A stretch of DNA of 64,000 nucleotides. Origin: Hyphomicrobiales bacterium. GTDB taxonomy: Bacteria; Pseudomonadota; Alphaproteobacteria; Rhizobiales; JACESI01. Location: NCBI GenBank assembly GCA_039989895.1, contig JBDXGY010000002.1, positions 268,501-332,500 on the forward strand, written 5' to 3'. Within the stretch, counting starts at the first letter, position 1; each line of letters begins with the position of its first letter. A model generated the notes under the pieces. It searched no databases. It was given only the letters and a program-made list of their open reading frames with translations, and had not been told where the DNA came from. Below are positions 19,739-27,857 of this stretch, in pieces. The position numbers were made by a program, and so were the translations under genes.

Positions 19739-19769
19739 ATATATGTGTATTCAAAATTAGGACTTCAAG
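19739..19769 (-). promoter_or_regulatory. Sigma-32-like promoter of hsp20
   Basis: On the minus strand CTTGAA (19764-19769) is separated by 18 bp from CATATAT (19739-19745). This resembles the alphaproteobacterial RpoH consensus CTTGAA-N17/18-CYTATNT, with one mismatch in the -10 element. The predicted start near 19731 gives the ROSE-like leader. Confidence 0.6.
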
Positions 19770-19937
19770 AATTTTTTATGAAGGTAACTTATTGAAAAAG
19801 CTAATTTTTATTAGCTTATGAATTTGTGAATGAAATATGAATATCTGGTTTGGATGGTATTCAGTGCGTTGGTTGTAGTTTGTGATCATTGAAATAAAGC
19901 TGGCTGAGGCGCGGCAAAGGATGAAGAGGAAAATTTA

Positions 19938-20513
19938 ATGTTCAAGAAAATTCTTATTGCTGCTGGTACTGCACTCAGCGTTATTGCGGCTTCGATTTCA
20001 TTTCAATCTTCTGCAAATGCTGCGAATGCGAAATTTGGTGTTCACACAGTTAAGCATAAAGGCACTGGTTTTCACGGTGCAAAGCGTAAAGGCTTCAATC
20101 AAAACCGATTAAAACGCAAAGGCTTTGCTCAAGGCGGGGTTAAGAAAAAAAGCTTTTCCCATAAGAATGAGAAGAAAAGTTTTGCCCATAAAAAGGTGAA
20201 GAAAAAAAGCGTTGTTCATAAATCGACGAAGCATAAGAAGGCCCATATTGGGAAAAAAGTGCACAAAAAAGCATATGTTTCTAAAAAAAATCACGTGCAT
20301 AAGCCCATTTATATCAAGAAGCATCACGCGCTATCCAACAAAAAACTTCGCCACTATCTACGCGCCCAAGGCCTTTATAATATTCACTTTATTAAGCGCG
20401 GTCATAGCGTCGTAAAATTGATCGCGGATAACCGTAGAGGCTATTTGGGTGAGTATAAGGTGAATGCATATAACGCCCGTATTATTGATGGTCATGTAAT
20501 TCGGTATCACTAG
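19938..20513 (+). CDS. Secreted Lys/His-rich protein of unknown function
   Basis: A 191-residue protein with a clear signal peptide (about residues 1-29, ending SANA). The middle (about 30-135) is a low-complexity, very basic run of Lys, His, Phe and Ser built from imperfect units such as KKKSFSHKN, KKSFAHKKV and KKKSVVHKS. A globular-looking C-terminal part of about 50 residues follows (LRAQGLYNIHFIKRGHSVVKL...NAYNARIIDG). I recall similar C-terminal segments in secreted rhizobial proteins, where they look PepSY-like. The charge suggests binding to anionic envelope polymers or metals, but this is inference. The gene stands alone, divergent from hsp20. Confidence 0.7.
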   Translation: MFKKILIAAGTALSVIAASISFQSSANAANAKFGVHTVKHKGTGFHGAKRKGFNQNRLKRKGFAQGGVKKKSFSHKNEKKSFAHKKVKKKSVVHKSTKHKKAHIGKKVHKKAYVSKKNHVHKPIYIKKHHALSNKKLRHYLRAQGLYNIHFIKRGHSVVKLIADNRRGYLGEYKVNAYNARIIDGHVIRYH

Positions 20514-20707
20514 ATACTGAATTCTAAGCCAGCATAGGCTCTTTTTACCCGTTTTATAGGAGTTGTTTGCTGGATTAGACGATGGATGGTTTGCTTGCCT
20601 CCAACTGTCCGTTCAGCAAGGCTGCAGGTTGTTAAGTTCACCCTTGCAGTCTTGTTACTTTTCCTGCATTTGTTTGGATAATTATTTTATCCTGTGACAA
20701 ATGCCTG

Positions 20708-21736
20708 ATGGAAAAACCGGAACTCAAATCAACACCTAATAATAGCGTGCCTGATGATGCTCATGTGCAATGGGTCACAACACGCGATGGTGTGCACTTG
20801 CGCGCCGCGTTTTGGCACCCGACCGGAGGTATGGATATTGCCGATAAACCACGCGGCACGGTGTGCCTTATTAATGGGCGTACTGAGTTTATTGAAAAAT
20901 ATTATGAGGTTATCGAGGATCTACGCCGGCGTGGTTTTGTTGTGGCTACTTTTGATTGGCGTGGACAGGGACTTTCGGACCGCTTGTTGAAAAAACCTTT
21001 TCGTGGCCATATCCGCCATTTTAATCACTATAAGCGCGATCTTGACGCCTTTTTGTTGAAATTTGTGTCGGCTCATTGCCCTCGGCCTTATTTTGCCTTG
21101 GGCCATTCCATGGGTGGGCATGTTCTATTTTCACAGGCAAAAGGGGGGGTGTCGCGGTTTTTCGATCGGATGATATTAACGGCTCCCATGTTGCATCTCG
21201 CGCCTCGTATGCTCTTAGGGTTTCATTGGATTCGTCCTGGCCGCAATGTTATAAGTAACAAGGTGATTTCACAACGATCCACTCGAATTGTGACTGGGCT
21301 TGCGCGTCTTTTCGGGCTTGGCAGATCTTATGTTTATGGCGGAAGCGATGAGATCATTTATCCGTTCAAAGGTAATTTGATAACTTCCGATGAAACGCGT
21401 TTTGATCGATTTAACGAATTGCTTGCAGCCCATCCAGAGCTTGGTATCGGATCGGCGACAAATTCGTGGACTAATTCTGCCTGTCGTAGCATGAAAAGGG
21501 TTCTCAAATTTAAGTTTATCCGCGCGATTGATGTGCCAATGTTGATTATTGCATCTGGTTCTGACCAAATTGTCTCGACACCGTCGATTGAAAAAATTAC
21601 TCCCAAAATGCGTGCTGGTCATCATATTGTTATTCGCAATGCGCGTCATGAAATCATGCTGGAGCGTGATGAACTGCGCGAACAATTTTGGGCAGCGTTT
21701 GATGCATTTATTCCAGGTGACTATTCTGAAGATTAG
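20708..21736 (+). CDS. Alpha/beta hydrolase, lysophospholipase (PldB-like)
   Basis: A 342-residue serine hydrolase of the PldB/monoacylglycerol lipase group, without a signal peptide, so probably cytosolic or membrane-associated. The oxyanion region is INGRTEFIEKYYEVI, followed by FDWRGQGLSDR, and the nucleophile elbow is LGHSMGGHV with Ser in GHSMG. Asp in ASGSDQIVSTPS and His in NARHEIMLERDE are the likely remaining triad members. Substrate is unknown. It converges on the hisN gene, and the two coding ends overlap by 4 bp. Confidence 0.88.
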   Translation: MEKPELKSTPNNSVPDDAHVQWVTTRDGVHLRAAFWHPTGGMDIADKPRGTVCLINGRTEFIEKYYEVIEDLRRRGFVVATFDWRGQGLSDRLLKKPFRGHIRHFNHYKRDLDAFLLKFVSAHCPRPYFALGHSMGGHVLFSQAKGGVSRFFDRMILTAPMLHLAPRMLLGFHWIRPGRNVISNKVISQRSTRIVTGLARLFGLGRSYVYGGSDEIIYPFKGNLITSDETRFDRFNELLAAHPELGIGSATNSWTNSACRSMKRVLKFKFIRAIDVPMLIIASGSDQIVSTPSIEKITPKMRAGHHIVIRNARHEIMLERDELREQFWAAFDAFIPGDYSED

Positions 21737-22515
21737 GCCTGGTTTAAAATTTCTAATGCGCTGTCATGAAGGGCAGGGTCGCCGCTGGCGATGATAGAGC
21801 CACCGAAAACAGGATTGCCACCATCCCATGTTGTGACGCGCCCACCAGCCCCCTCAATAATGGGTATGAGAGCGGCGATATCATAAGCATTGAGGCCTGA
21901 TTCGATGACAAGATCCGCGTGCCCACTTGCCACCATGCAATAGGCATAGCAATCTATGCCATAGCGGGCGAGGCGTACCTGATCTTCAACAGCCTTATAG
22001 GCTTGGAGTTCATCGGCTTTGAAAAGGTCTGGTGATGTCGTGAACATGGTAGCTTGTGCAAGCTGTGAGCAGGCGCGGGTCTTTATGGGCTTCTTTGTTC
22101 CAGCATCTTTGCCGAGTTGGTGCCATGCAGTTTGGCTATCACCGGAAAACCGTTCATTGGTGAAGGGCTGGCACATCATGCCCATACTGGCTTTTTGGTT
22201 TATTTTATGGCCGATTAATATGCCCCAGACTGGCACGCCTGCGATAAAGGATCTGGTGCCGTCTATCGGGTCCAATATCCACACGCTTTCAGCATCGGCT
22301 GTTTTGTCATCAAATTCTTCGCCTAAAATACCATGGTCTGGATAATGTTGTTCGATCAGGGCGCGCATTGCGGCCTCACCTTCCTTGTCCGCAATAGTTA
22401 CCGGATCGAAGCCTACCTTGTATTTGTTCTCAATATGATTGAGCGCACGAAAATGCGGCATGATAGCAGCGGAGGCGGCATCGGCTAATGTGTCGAGGAA
22501 CTTTAAAGGGATCAT
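21733..22515 (-). CDS. hisN: Histidinol-phosphatase, inositol monophosphatase family
   Basis: A 260-residue Mg2+-dependent phosphatase of the IMPase fold. The metal-binding motifs are EEF in GILGEEFDDK and DPIDGTRSF (WILDPIDGTRSFIAGVPVW), the latter typical of HisN rather than SuhB. The C-terminal AYDIAALIPIIEGAGG is also present. It most likely dephosphorylates histidinol phosphate in histidine synthesis. ATG at 22515 is chosen because it lies just after the stop of the upstream gene (22526), while a longer start at 22569 would overlap it. Gene order hisN / N-formylglutamate amidohydrolase / cpdR is common in Hyphomicrobiales. Confidence 0.88.
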   Translation of the reverse strand: MIPLKFLDTLADAASAAIMPHFRALNHIENKYKVGFDPVTIADKEGEAAMRALIEQHYPDHGILGEEFDDKTADAESVWILDPIDGTRSFIAGVPVWGILIGHKINQKASMGMMCQPFTNERFSGDSQTAWHQLGKDAGTKKPIKTRACSQLAQATMFTTSPDLFKADELQAYKAVEDQVRLARYGIDCYAYCMVASGHADLVIESGLNAYDIAALIPIIEGAGGRVTTWDGGNPVFGGSIIASGDPALHDSALEILNQA

Positions 22516-22525
22516 TTCGCTTTGC

Positions 22526-23428
22526 TTATTCTGCGGCGAGCGGCGAGCGGTCGTCCGATTTAATATCAAATGATTCTACCATATCGAATGCTTGCTGGAA
22601 TACCGTGTTCAAGTCATTTTTCAAAATTGTAAAATGATCGTTCTTCGTGAGTTCGGCTTCATTGGTATAAAGGCCACGGTTTATTTCGATTTGGAGTGCA
22701 TGAAGGCCTGTGTTCGGGCGGCCATAATGCTCCGTGATAAAACCACCTGCATAGGGCTTATTGCGGTTCACGGTGTAACCAAGATCGCTCAAACTTGCTG
22801 CAATTATATCTGTGAGTTCAGTAGTGCAGCTTGTGCCATAGCGGTCACCAAGCACAAAATCGGGGCGCACATCTTTGTTGCCGCGATTATCGCCTGATGG
22901 CATTGAGTGGCAATCAATCAGAAAGGCATTTTGAAACTGCTGATAGGTTTGGGCAACCAGCTTTCGCAACTGCGTGTGGTAAGGTTTATAGAGTGTCTCA
23001 ATGCGATGAAGGGCTTCTTCTACAGGTATGGGGTGGCGGTAAATTTCCTGAGCTTCGGCGACCACACGTGCGATTGTACCCAACCCACCTGCGACGCGGA
23101 TGGAACGGATATTTGCATAAGAGGGCAGGCTTCCTTTGAACATTTTTGGATCAAGTTCATAAGGCTCGCGATTGACGTCTAGATAAGCGCGGGGGAAGCA
23201 GGCATGAAATAGCGGTGCGCCTTTGTCAGGCATGCATGAAAAAAGTTCATCGACAAATAAATCTTCCGAGCGGCGAATTGTCTTTGGGTCAAGGCGAGCG
23301 CTATCAAGAAAGGCTTGTGGGTAATGTCTGCCAGAATGTGGTGAGTTGAAAATAAAGGGCAAGCTTTGTTGCAGGGGTCTTATGACCTTGAAAGGGCTCA
23401 TTTCCAGAAGATCTACGTCCTTTACCAT
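22526..23428 (-). CDS. N-formylglutamate amidohydrolase family protein
   Basis: A zinc-dependent hydrolase of up to 300 residues related to HutG, which cleaves N-formylglutamate to formate and glutamate in histidine breakdown. Visible motifs are FNSPHSGRHYPQAFL (zinc His), RSEDLFVDELF, RAYLDVNREPYELDP, DCHSMPS and GRPNTGLHALQIEINRGLY. Rhizobial relatives at this locus sit beside hisN and cpdR without the rest of a hut operon, as here, so the true substrate may differ. Two in-frame starts are possible (23428 and 23401, nine codons apart) and neither has a strong ribosome site. Confidence 0.88.
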   Translation of the reverse strand: MVKDVDLLEMSPFKVIRPLQQSLPFIFNSPHSGRHYPQAFLDSARLDPKTIRRSEDLFVDELFSCMPDKGAPLFHACFPRAYLDVNREPYELDPKMFKGSLPSYANIRSIRVAGGLGTIARVVAEAQEIYRHPIPVEEALHRIETLYKPYHTQLRKLVAQTYQQFQNAFLIDCHSMPSGDNRGNKDVRPDFVLGDRYGTSCTTELTDIIAASLSDLGYTVNRNKPYAGGFITEHYGRPNTGLHALQIEINRGLYTNEAELTKNDHFTILKNDLNTVFQQAFDMVESFDIKSDDRSPLAAE

Positions 23429-23644
23429 AGCAGACTGATTGCCTTGATATATTAGTGTTTATTGTATTATTAGCTTTGTATATTGGATAGTTAAAATGGT
23501 TTAATGTCAAATTGTGCTAACTGGGTGTGAGGCTAATTTACCCTCGCGGATATTTATTTGCCATAACTTGCACTTATTCACCCGATATTTACGCTCAGCT
23601 GACAAAGTGATTAAATTATAAATTTGGATGATAAAGAGATAACT

Positions 23645-24007
23645 ATGATATCACGCATTTTGCTGGCTGAAGATGATAACGATATGCGCCGCTTCTTAAC
23701 GAAGGCGCTTGAGAACGCTGGCTATGATGTTTTATCATTTGATAATGGTAAAAGTGCCTATGAACGCCTTTGTGAGGAGCCTTTTACTCTGCTTCTTACA
23801 GATATTGTTATGCCTGAAATGGACGGCATCGAGCTGGCCCGCCGGGCAACAGAGCTTGATCCTGATTTGAAGGTCATGTTTATCACTGGTTTTGCCGCAG
23901 TTGCTCTCAATCCAGATTCCAACGCACCAAAAGATGCCAAAGTGCTCTCTAAGCCTTTCCATTTGCGCGAACTGGTTGATGAAGTTGAAAAACTGATGGC
24001 TGCTTAA
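23645..24007 (+). CDS. cpdR: Single-domain response regulator CpdR
   Basis: A 120-residue receiver-only protein. Unphosphorylated CpdR primes ClpXP to degrade CtrA and other cell-cycle proteins in Caulobacter and rhizobia. The sequence ILLAEDDNDMRRFLTKALE and LLTDIVMPEMDGIELARRA, with phospho-acceptor Asp53, and the tail KDAKVLSKPFHLREL are close to known CpdR. It ends in Ala-Ala, which fits CpdR itself being a ClpXP substrate. ATG at 23645 (AGAG upstream) is preferred over TTG at 23624. RcdA, another ClpXP adaptor, is encoded at 49 kb. Confidence 0.95.
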   Translation: MISRILLAEDDNDMRRFLTKALENAGYDVLSFDNGKSAYERLCEEPFTLLLTDIVMPEMDGIELARRATELDPDLKVMFITGFAAVALNPDSNAPKDAKVLSKPFHLRELVDEVEKLMAA

Positions 24008-24294
24008 CGTAAAGCCCCTCATTTATTTTATAACTTTCAAGCGCTGACTACTTTTGGTTATAGCGTTAAATGATGCTGTTCCTTTTTTGAAAATGGCTCT
24101 TCCGTTATTCTGATTTAATGCTTTGTTGGCTTGCTCGGGTTGCTTTTTCGCCTCTGAAGCATGTCTTGCTGCTTGCGGCTGCCTTAAGTTCAACGGCGAA
24201 TTTACGGTTCATTATTATTTACAATATACACTTTATACGTGTAATTTATTTATATACAACCTTATATTTTTTTAACTATGATGGTCCTGTTGGT

Positions 24295-25377
24295 ATGTTC
24301 TGTGAGCACAGTATTCAGCAAATCGAAGCTTTAAAGAAAATAGAAGACAAAGGCGAGCGAGATAGCTTGCTTTTTGATTTAGTTATGAAATTTTGTTTGG
24401 ATGAACATCAAAATTATAGCGATAACGATGGTGAGCTATTAGGCGATATACTTGCGCGCCTTTTGCAAAGTCTGGATACCTCAAAGAAAATTGAAATAGC
24501 AGATCAAATAGCAGTTTGCGATGTTGTGCCGATTAAAGTTGTGCGTTATTTGGCTCTTGAGCCGATTGAAATTGCTGAGGCCGTACTGACCCATTCACCC
24601 GTTTTGACAGATAATGACCTTTTGGTTGTTATTCGTATTCGCGGATTTGGACATATGATTGCGATCTCCACTCGTGAAAACCTAAGTGCCAAAGTCTCGT
24701 CTGAACTGGTGAAATATGGTGATGAAACAGTATGGGTATCGTTGGTTGAAAATACCGGCGCGAAGATTTCACCGAAGACGTTTCATCAGTTGAGCGGCTA
24801 TGTAAAAAACAGTGAGATTATTCTCGTTACTCTTTTGTCGCGCTCTGATATTCCTGAATATATTTTGCGTAAAATAGTCATTGATGCCGGTGAAGCGGCA
24901 AGGCCTTTTTTGATGTCCGGTGGGTTGATGCATCTGGCTGCCATTTTGGATGATAAGATTGAGCGGCAGACTAGAAAAAAACAAATGCATCCAAGCTTGG
25001 ATGATCTAAGGGCGATAACTCAGAAATTACGACAAGGAAAGCCAAATAAAAAACTAAGTGAGCGTGACTTTCTATCCATTATTGAGGAGGGGGACTTCAA
25101 CAAGATCGTCTGTGTTTTTTCTCATATAACAGGGATACCACTTAAAAATGCGTTGGAATTCTTCTCGAATCATCAATTTGAGCCTGCTATTTTAGCTTTT
25201 CGAGCGCGGGGGATTCAGCGCGATACATTGGAAGCTTTTTTGAATGCTCAGCCTTGGAAGTTGATTTTGGCGCCGGAGAACCGCAGACACTTTCTCACCG
25301 TATATGATAAGTTGAAGCCGGCAACGGCAAGGGGCGTATTTAACATGCGCTTGAAGCTTTACGCGGCTCAATGCTAG
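24295..25377 (+). CDS. DUF2336 domain-containing protein
   Basis: An alpha-helical repeat-like protein of about 360 residues that matches DUF2336, an alphaproteobacterial family without an established enzymatic activity. The most recognisable part is the run of helices with EPIEIAEAVLTHSPVLTDND followed by LLSRSDIPEYILRKIV. The start is uncertain: the frame is open back to ATG at 24118, but the added 59 residues are hydrophobic and Tyr-rich and unlike the family, so ATG at 24295 is preferred although no good ribosome site is visible. Phe, Leu and Ile are frequent and the DNA is AT-richer than its neighbours. Confidence 0.75.
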   Translation: MFCEHSIQQIEALKKIEDKGERDSLLFDLVMKFCLDEHQNYSDNDGELLGDILARLLQSLDTSKKIEIADQIAVCDVVPIKVVRYLALEPIEIAEAVLTHSPVLTDNDLLVVIRIRGFGHMIAISTRENLSAKVSSELVKYGDETVWVSLVENTGAKISPKTFHQLSGYVKNSEIILVTLLSRSDIPEYILRKIVIDAGEAARPFLMSGGLMHLAAILDDKIERQTRKKQMHPSLDDLRAITQKLRQGKPNKKLSERDFLSIIEEGDFNKIVCVFSHITGIPLKNALEFFSNHQFEPAILAFRARGIQRDTLEAFLNAQPWKLILAPENRRHFLTVYDKLKPATARGVFNMRLKLYAAQC

Positions 25378-25505
25378 CGCAAGAATTGCGGTATCTTGAA
25401 TGGCTTCTTTCTGATTTTTGAAACTAAAACGAGAATTATGGAAGTTTTGCGATCCATTGACTGTGGCATTGCACTAAAAATATCCAATTGATTACGGGTA
25501 TTGCC

Positions 25506-25533
25506 TTGATTCATTGTGGCTTTGGGGGTATAC
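25506..25533 (+). promoter_or_regulatory. Possible sigma-70 promoter of tRNA-Val
   Basis: TTGATT at 25506-25511, a 16-bp spacer and GTATAC at 25528-25533 place a start about 48 bp before the mature tRNA. Upstream, from 25378, no gene is apparent. Confidence 0.4.
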
Positions 25534-25587
25534 GCCACAAACACGATTGTCTCGACGACTTCGACGGGCAATGATCGCACATGGAAT

Positions 25588-25662
25588 GGGCGTATAGCTC
25601 AGCGGGAGAGCACTTCGTTGACATCGAAGGGGTCACTGGTTCAATCCCAGTTACGCCCACCA
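25588..25662 (+). tRNA. tRNA-Val (anticodon GAC)
   Basis: A complete cloverleaf can be drawn: acceptor GGGCGTA pairs with TACGCCC, D-arm GCTC/GAGC, anticodon stem CTTCG/CGAAG with loop TTGACAT (anticodon GAC), T-arm ACTGG/CCAGT with TTCAATC, discriminator A and encoded CCA. It reads GUC and GUU valine codons. No integrase or duplicated 3' end is seen nearby, so it is not an occupied attachment site in this window. Confidence 0.97.
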
Positions 25663-25728
25663 TGCGTAAGATAAACGTGACCTGATTGAATAGTTGGCAA
25701 ATTAATAAAAACGAATGGACGCAGCGTT

Positions 25729-25854
25729 ATGAAAGTTAGAAATTCTCTGAAATCGTTGCGGGGTCGTCACCGGGAAAATCGGATTGTGCGCCGTAAAGGC
25801 CGCCTTTACGTCATCAACAAGACGAACCGCAGGTTTAAAGCACGCCAAGGCTAA
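25729..25854 (+). CDS. rpmJ: 50S ribosomal protein L36, cysteine-free form
   Basis: A 41-residue protein beginning [17 protein letters not shown] and ending [12 protein letters not shown], a clear match to L36 of the YkgO-like (C-minus) type. None of the zinc-binding cysteines of the canonical C-plus form is present. It binds the large subunit rRNA near the peptidyl transferase region. It follows tRNA-Val by 66 bp and is followed by a good intrinsic terminator. Confidence 0.95.
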   Translation: MKVRNSLKSLRGRHRENRIVRRKGRLYVINKTNRRFKARQG

Positions 25855-25917
25855 TCCTTATCTGGATTTAGTCTTGAGTTTGTTTATTGGGATAAGCATC
25901 CCATGATATTATTATAT

Positions 25918-25949
25918 AAAGGTCTGTTCCTAACGGTTCAGGCCTTTTA
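25918..25949 (+). terminator. Intrinsic terminator after rpmJ
   Basis: Stem AAAGGTCTG / CAGGCCTTT (9 bp with one G-U pair), a 12-base loop, and a short T-rich tail (TTTTATTT). Confidence 0.75.
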
Positions 25950-26028
25950 TTTGTGCGTTGGCTGATTTGTGATCAATTGAAATTAAAAGTTTGCTTGACC
26001 CAACGAGTGAGGCGGCTACGATTTCAAT

Positions 26029-26820
26029 ATGTTGAAAATTTATCCATCTAAATTTCTATTAGCAGCTGTCTTTTCAGTAATGGCCATCTCAGCATTGGCT
26101 GATCATCAGCCTGTTGAGCCTTTTGATCTCTTTATCGAGCCGCCGGAGCACCATGAGCTTCAGCCAGATGCACGCTCGCAGATTGATGACCCTATTTTGT
26201 TGCCTGATGGAGTATCACCGCTTGAGGAAGCTGAAGAACGCCAACGCTTGCGTGAGGAGCTTGAATCGAATGCGCGCGCGGCAGAAGAGGCGCAACGGGC
26301 GGCACGCAATAATTCATTGCCAAGTTTGAGTGCAGAGCGTGATGAACGTCTGGCGCAATTGTTTGAGATTTTGAAGGTGACAGAGAACCCAACATTAGCG
26401 GGGCGGGCGCAAGTGGAAATTGAGCGCATATGGCAGATGTCAGGAAGTGACACGATTGATCTGTTGCTTAATTGGGCAAATGTCGCGATGGAAAATCGTC
26501 AATTTGGCAAAGCCCTCGATTATCTAGATAATATTATTCGGCTTAAACCAGATTTTGTTGAAGGCTGGAATAGGCGAGCAACGGTATATTTTATGCAGAA
26601 AAAATTTGGCCTCTCCATAGCTGATGTCGAGCGCACATTAGAGCTGGAACCTCGCCAATATAATGCGTTGGCTGGTCTTGCTACGATGCTGCGTGAACTT
26701 GGGAATGATGAACAAGCGCTCTTTGCTTTCAAAGAAGCCCTTGAAATCAATCCTTCTATGACTCAGATAAATGATGTGATTAAAGAGCTTGAGAAAAAAG
26801 TGAATGGTAGCGGCATTTAG
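26029..26820 (+). CDS. Periplasmic TPR-repeat protein
   Basis: A 263-residue protein with a signal peptide (about residues 1-25, ending ALA-DH), an Ala/Arg/Glu-rich helical middle (about 65-100), and at least three TPR repeats in the C-terminal half (AMENRQFGKALDYLDNIIRLKPDF, then FMQKKFGLSIADVERTLELEP, then ELGNDEQALFAFKEALEINP). TPR proteins are protein-protein scaffolds; the partner is unknown. It precedes an alpha/beta hydrolase gene by 26 bp, so they are probably cotranscribed. Confidence 0.85.
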   Translation: MLKIYPSKFLLAAVFSVMAISALADHQPVEPFDLFIEPPEHHELQPDARSQIDDPILLPDGVSPLEEAEERQRLREELESNARAAEEAQRAARNNSLPSLSAERDERLAQLFEILKVTENPTLAGRAQVEIERIWQMSGSDTIDLLLNWANVAMENRQFGKALDYLDNIIRLKPDFVEGWNRRATVYFMQKKFGLSIADVERTLELEPRQYNALAGLATMLRELGNDEQALFAFKEALEINPSMTQINDVIKELEKKVNGSGI

Positions 26821-26846
26821 TGTGTGGCGTCTGATAATCGGATTAT

Positions 26847-27848
26847 TTGGTTTTGATATATTTTCTTATTCCATTGGTGGTGTTCGCTGCCTTTCTCGTG
26901 ATGTTGGTGCTTTATAGCCGCCGCCGCGCGAGAGAGATCAATACTCTCTTTCCACCTCTTGGTCAGTTTCAAAAAACAAATGATTTATCGGTGCATTATG
27001 TCGATAAACCTGCAGCGAACGTAGATGCTCCTGTTGTCGTTTTTTTGCACGGTGCTAGCGGTAATTTGCGTGACCCCTATTTTGCTTTTGGTGAGCGGCT
27101 TGATGGTAAGGTGCGGCAAATTTTTATTGACCGCCCGGGACATGGCTGGAGTGAACGCGGAAAAGGTGATTTTTCGACACCGCTTCTACAAGCGCGCCAC
27201 ATTTTGAGTTTTCTTGATGGGCTTGGTGTGGAGCGGGCCATTTTTGTAGGGCATTCATGGAGTGCTGTTCTTGCGATGACTTTGGGAATTATGTTCCCAG
27301 CCCGCGTGAGTGCTCTGGTATTAAACGCTCCAGTTAGTCATCCTTGGCCAGGGGGGATTAATTGGTATTATAATATTACAGCCTTACCAGTGATTGGACG
27401 TGTGTTTGCCCATCTATTTAGTATTCCAATTGGTGAACGCCAGCTTATGTGCGCAACACAAAAAGTATTTTGGCCTAACAAGGTGCCAAACTATTATTAT
27501 GATGATGTGGGTGCTGGTATGGTTTTGGTACCAAGCAGATTTATCGCTAATGCTTGTGATATAGCGCGATTACGCGATTTTGTAGTCTTATTGTCTCCGC
27601 GCTACGCAGAGGTGAAGGCGCCCGTGACACTGATCACCAATGATAAGGATCAAGTGGTTTTACCGTGGGTTCATTCTGATGGCCTGCAGAAAGCGGTGGC
27701 TCATATCAAACGTATTGATTTAAAGAATACAGGCCATATGCCGCACCATGCGGCACCGGATGTTTTTGTTGAAGAAATACTCTTGCTAGCAAAGCAGGTG
27801 TGCGCCGATCAAAACGAGAATGCTCTTGAATTAGAAGAGCACTCTTGA
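26847..27848 (+). CDS. Alpha/beta hydrolase, membrane-anchored
   Basis: A protein of about 333 residues with an N-terminal membrane helix (FLIPLVVFAAFLVMLVLY), then an alpha/beta hydrolase fold: oxyanion motif FLHGASGNLRD, DRPGHGWSERG, nucleophile elbow VGHSWSAVLAM (Ser in GHSWS), and a C-terminal His in NTGHMPHHAAPD. GHSWS is a slight variant of GxSxG with Trp at the variable position. Substrate unknown; epoxide hydrolase-, esterase- or haloperoxidase-like activities are all possible. The TTG start is not supported by a clear ribosome site, so the first residues are uncertain. It converges on pyk. Confidence 0.83.
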   Translation: MVLIYFLIPLVVFAAFLVMLVLYSRRRAREINTLFPPLGQFQKTNDLSVHYVDKPAANVDAPVVVFLHGASGNLRDPYFAFGERLDGKVRQIFIDRPGHGWSERGKGDFSTPLLQARHILSFLDGLGVERAIFVGHSWSAVLAMTLGIMFPARVSALVLNAPVSHPWPGGINWYYNITALPVIGRVFAHLFSIPIGERQLMCATQKVFWPNKVPNYYYDDVGAGMVLVPSRFIANACDIARLRDFVVLLSPRYAEVKAPVTLITNDKDQVVLPWVHSDGLQKAVAHIKRIDLKNTGHMPHHAAPDVFVEEILLLAKQVCADQNENALELEEHS

Positions 27849-27857
27849 AGTTATCGC

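Noticed and set aside
20526..20546. Possible terminator after the Lys/His-rich gene (AAGCC...GGCT then TTTTT)
   Set aside because: The stem is only 4 bp, too weak to claim.
25374..25580. 68-codon minus-strand frame before tRNA-Val
   Set aside because: No ribosome site or recognisable domain, and it overlaps the likely tRNA promoter.
25588..25662. tRNA-Val as an integration site
   Set aside because: No integrase, no duplicated tRNA 3' end, and the flanking genes are core genes.
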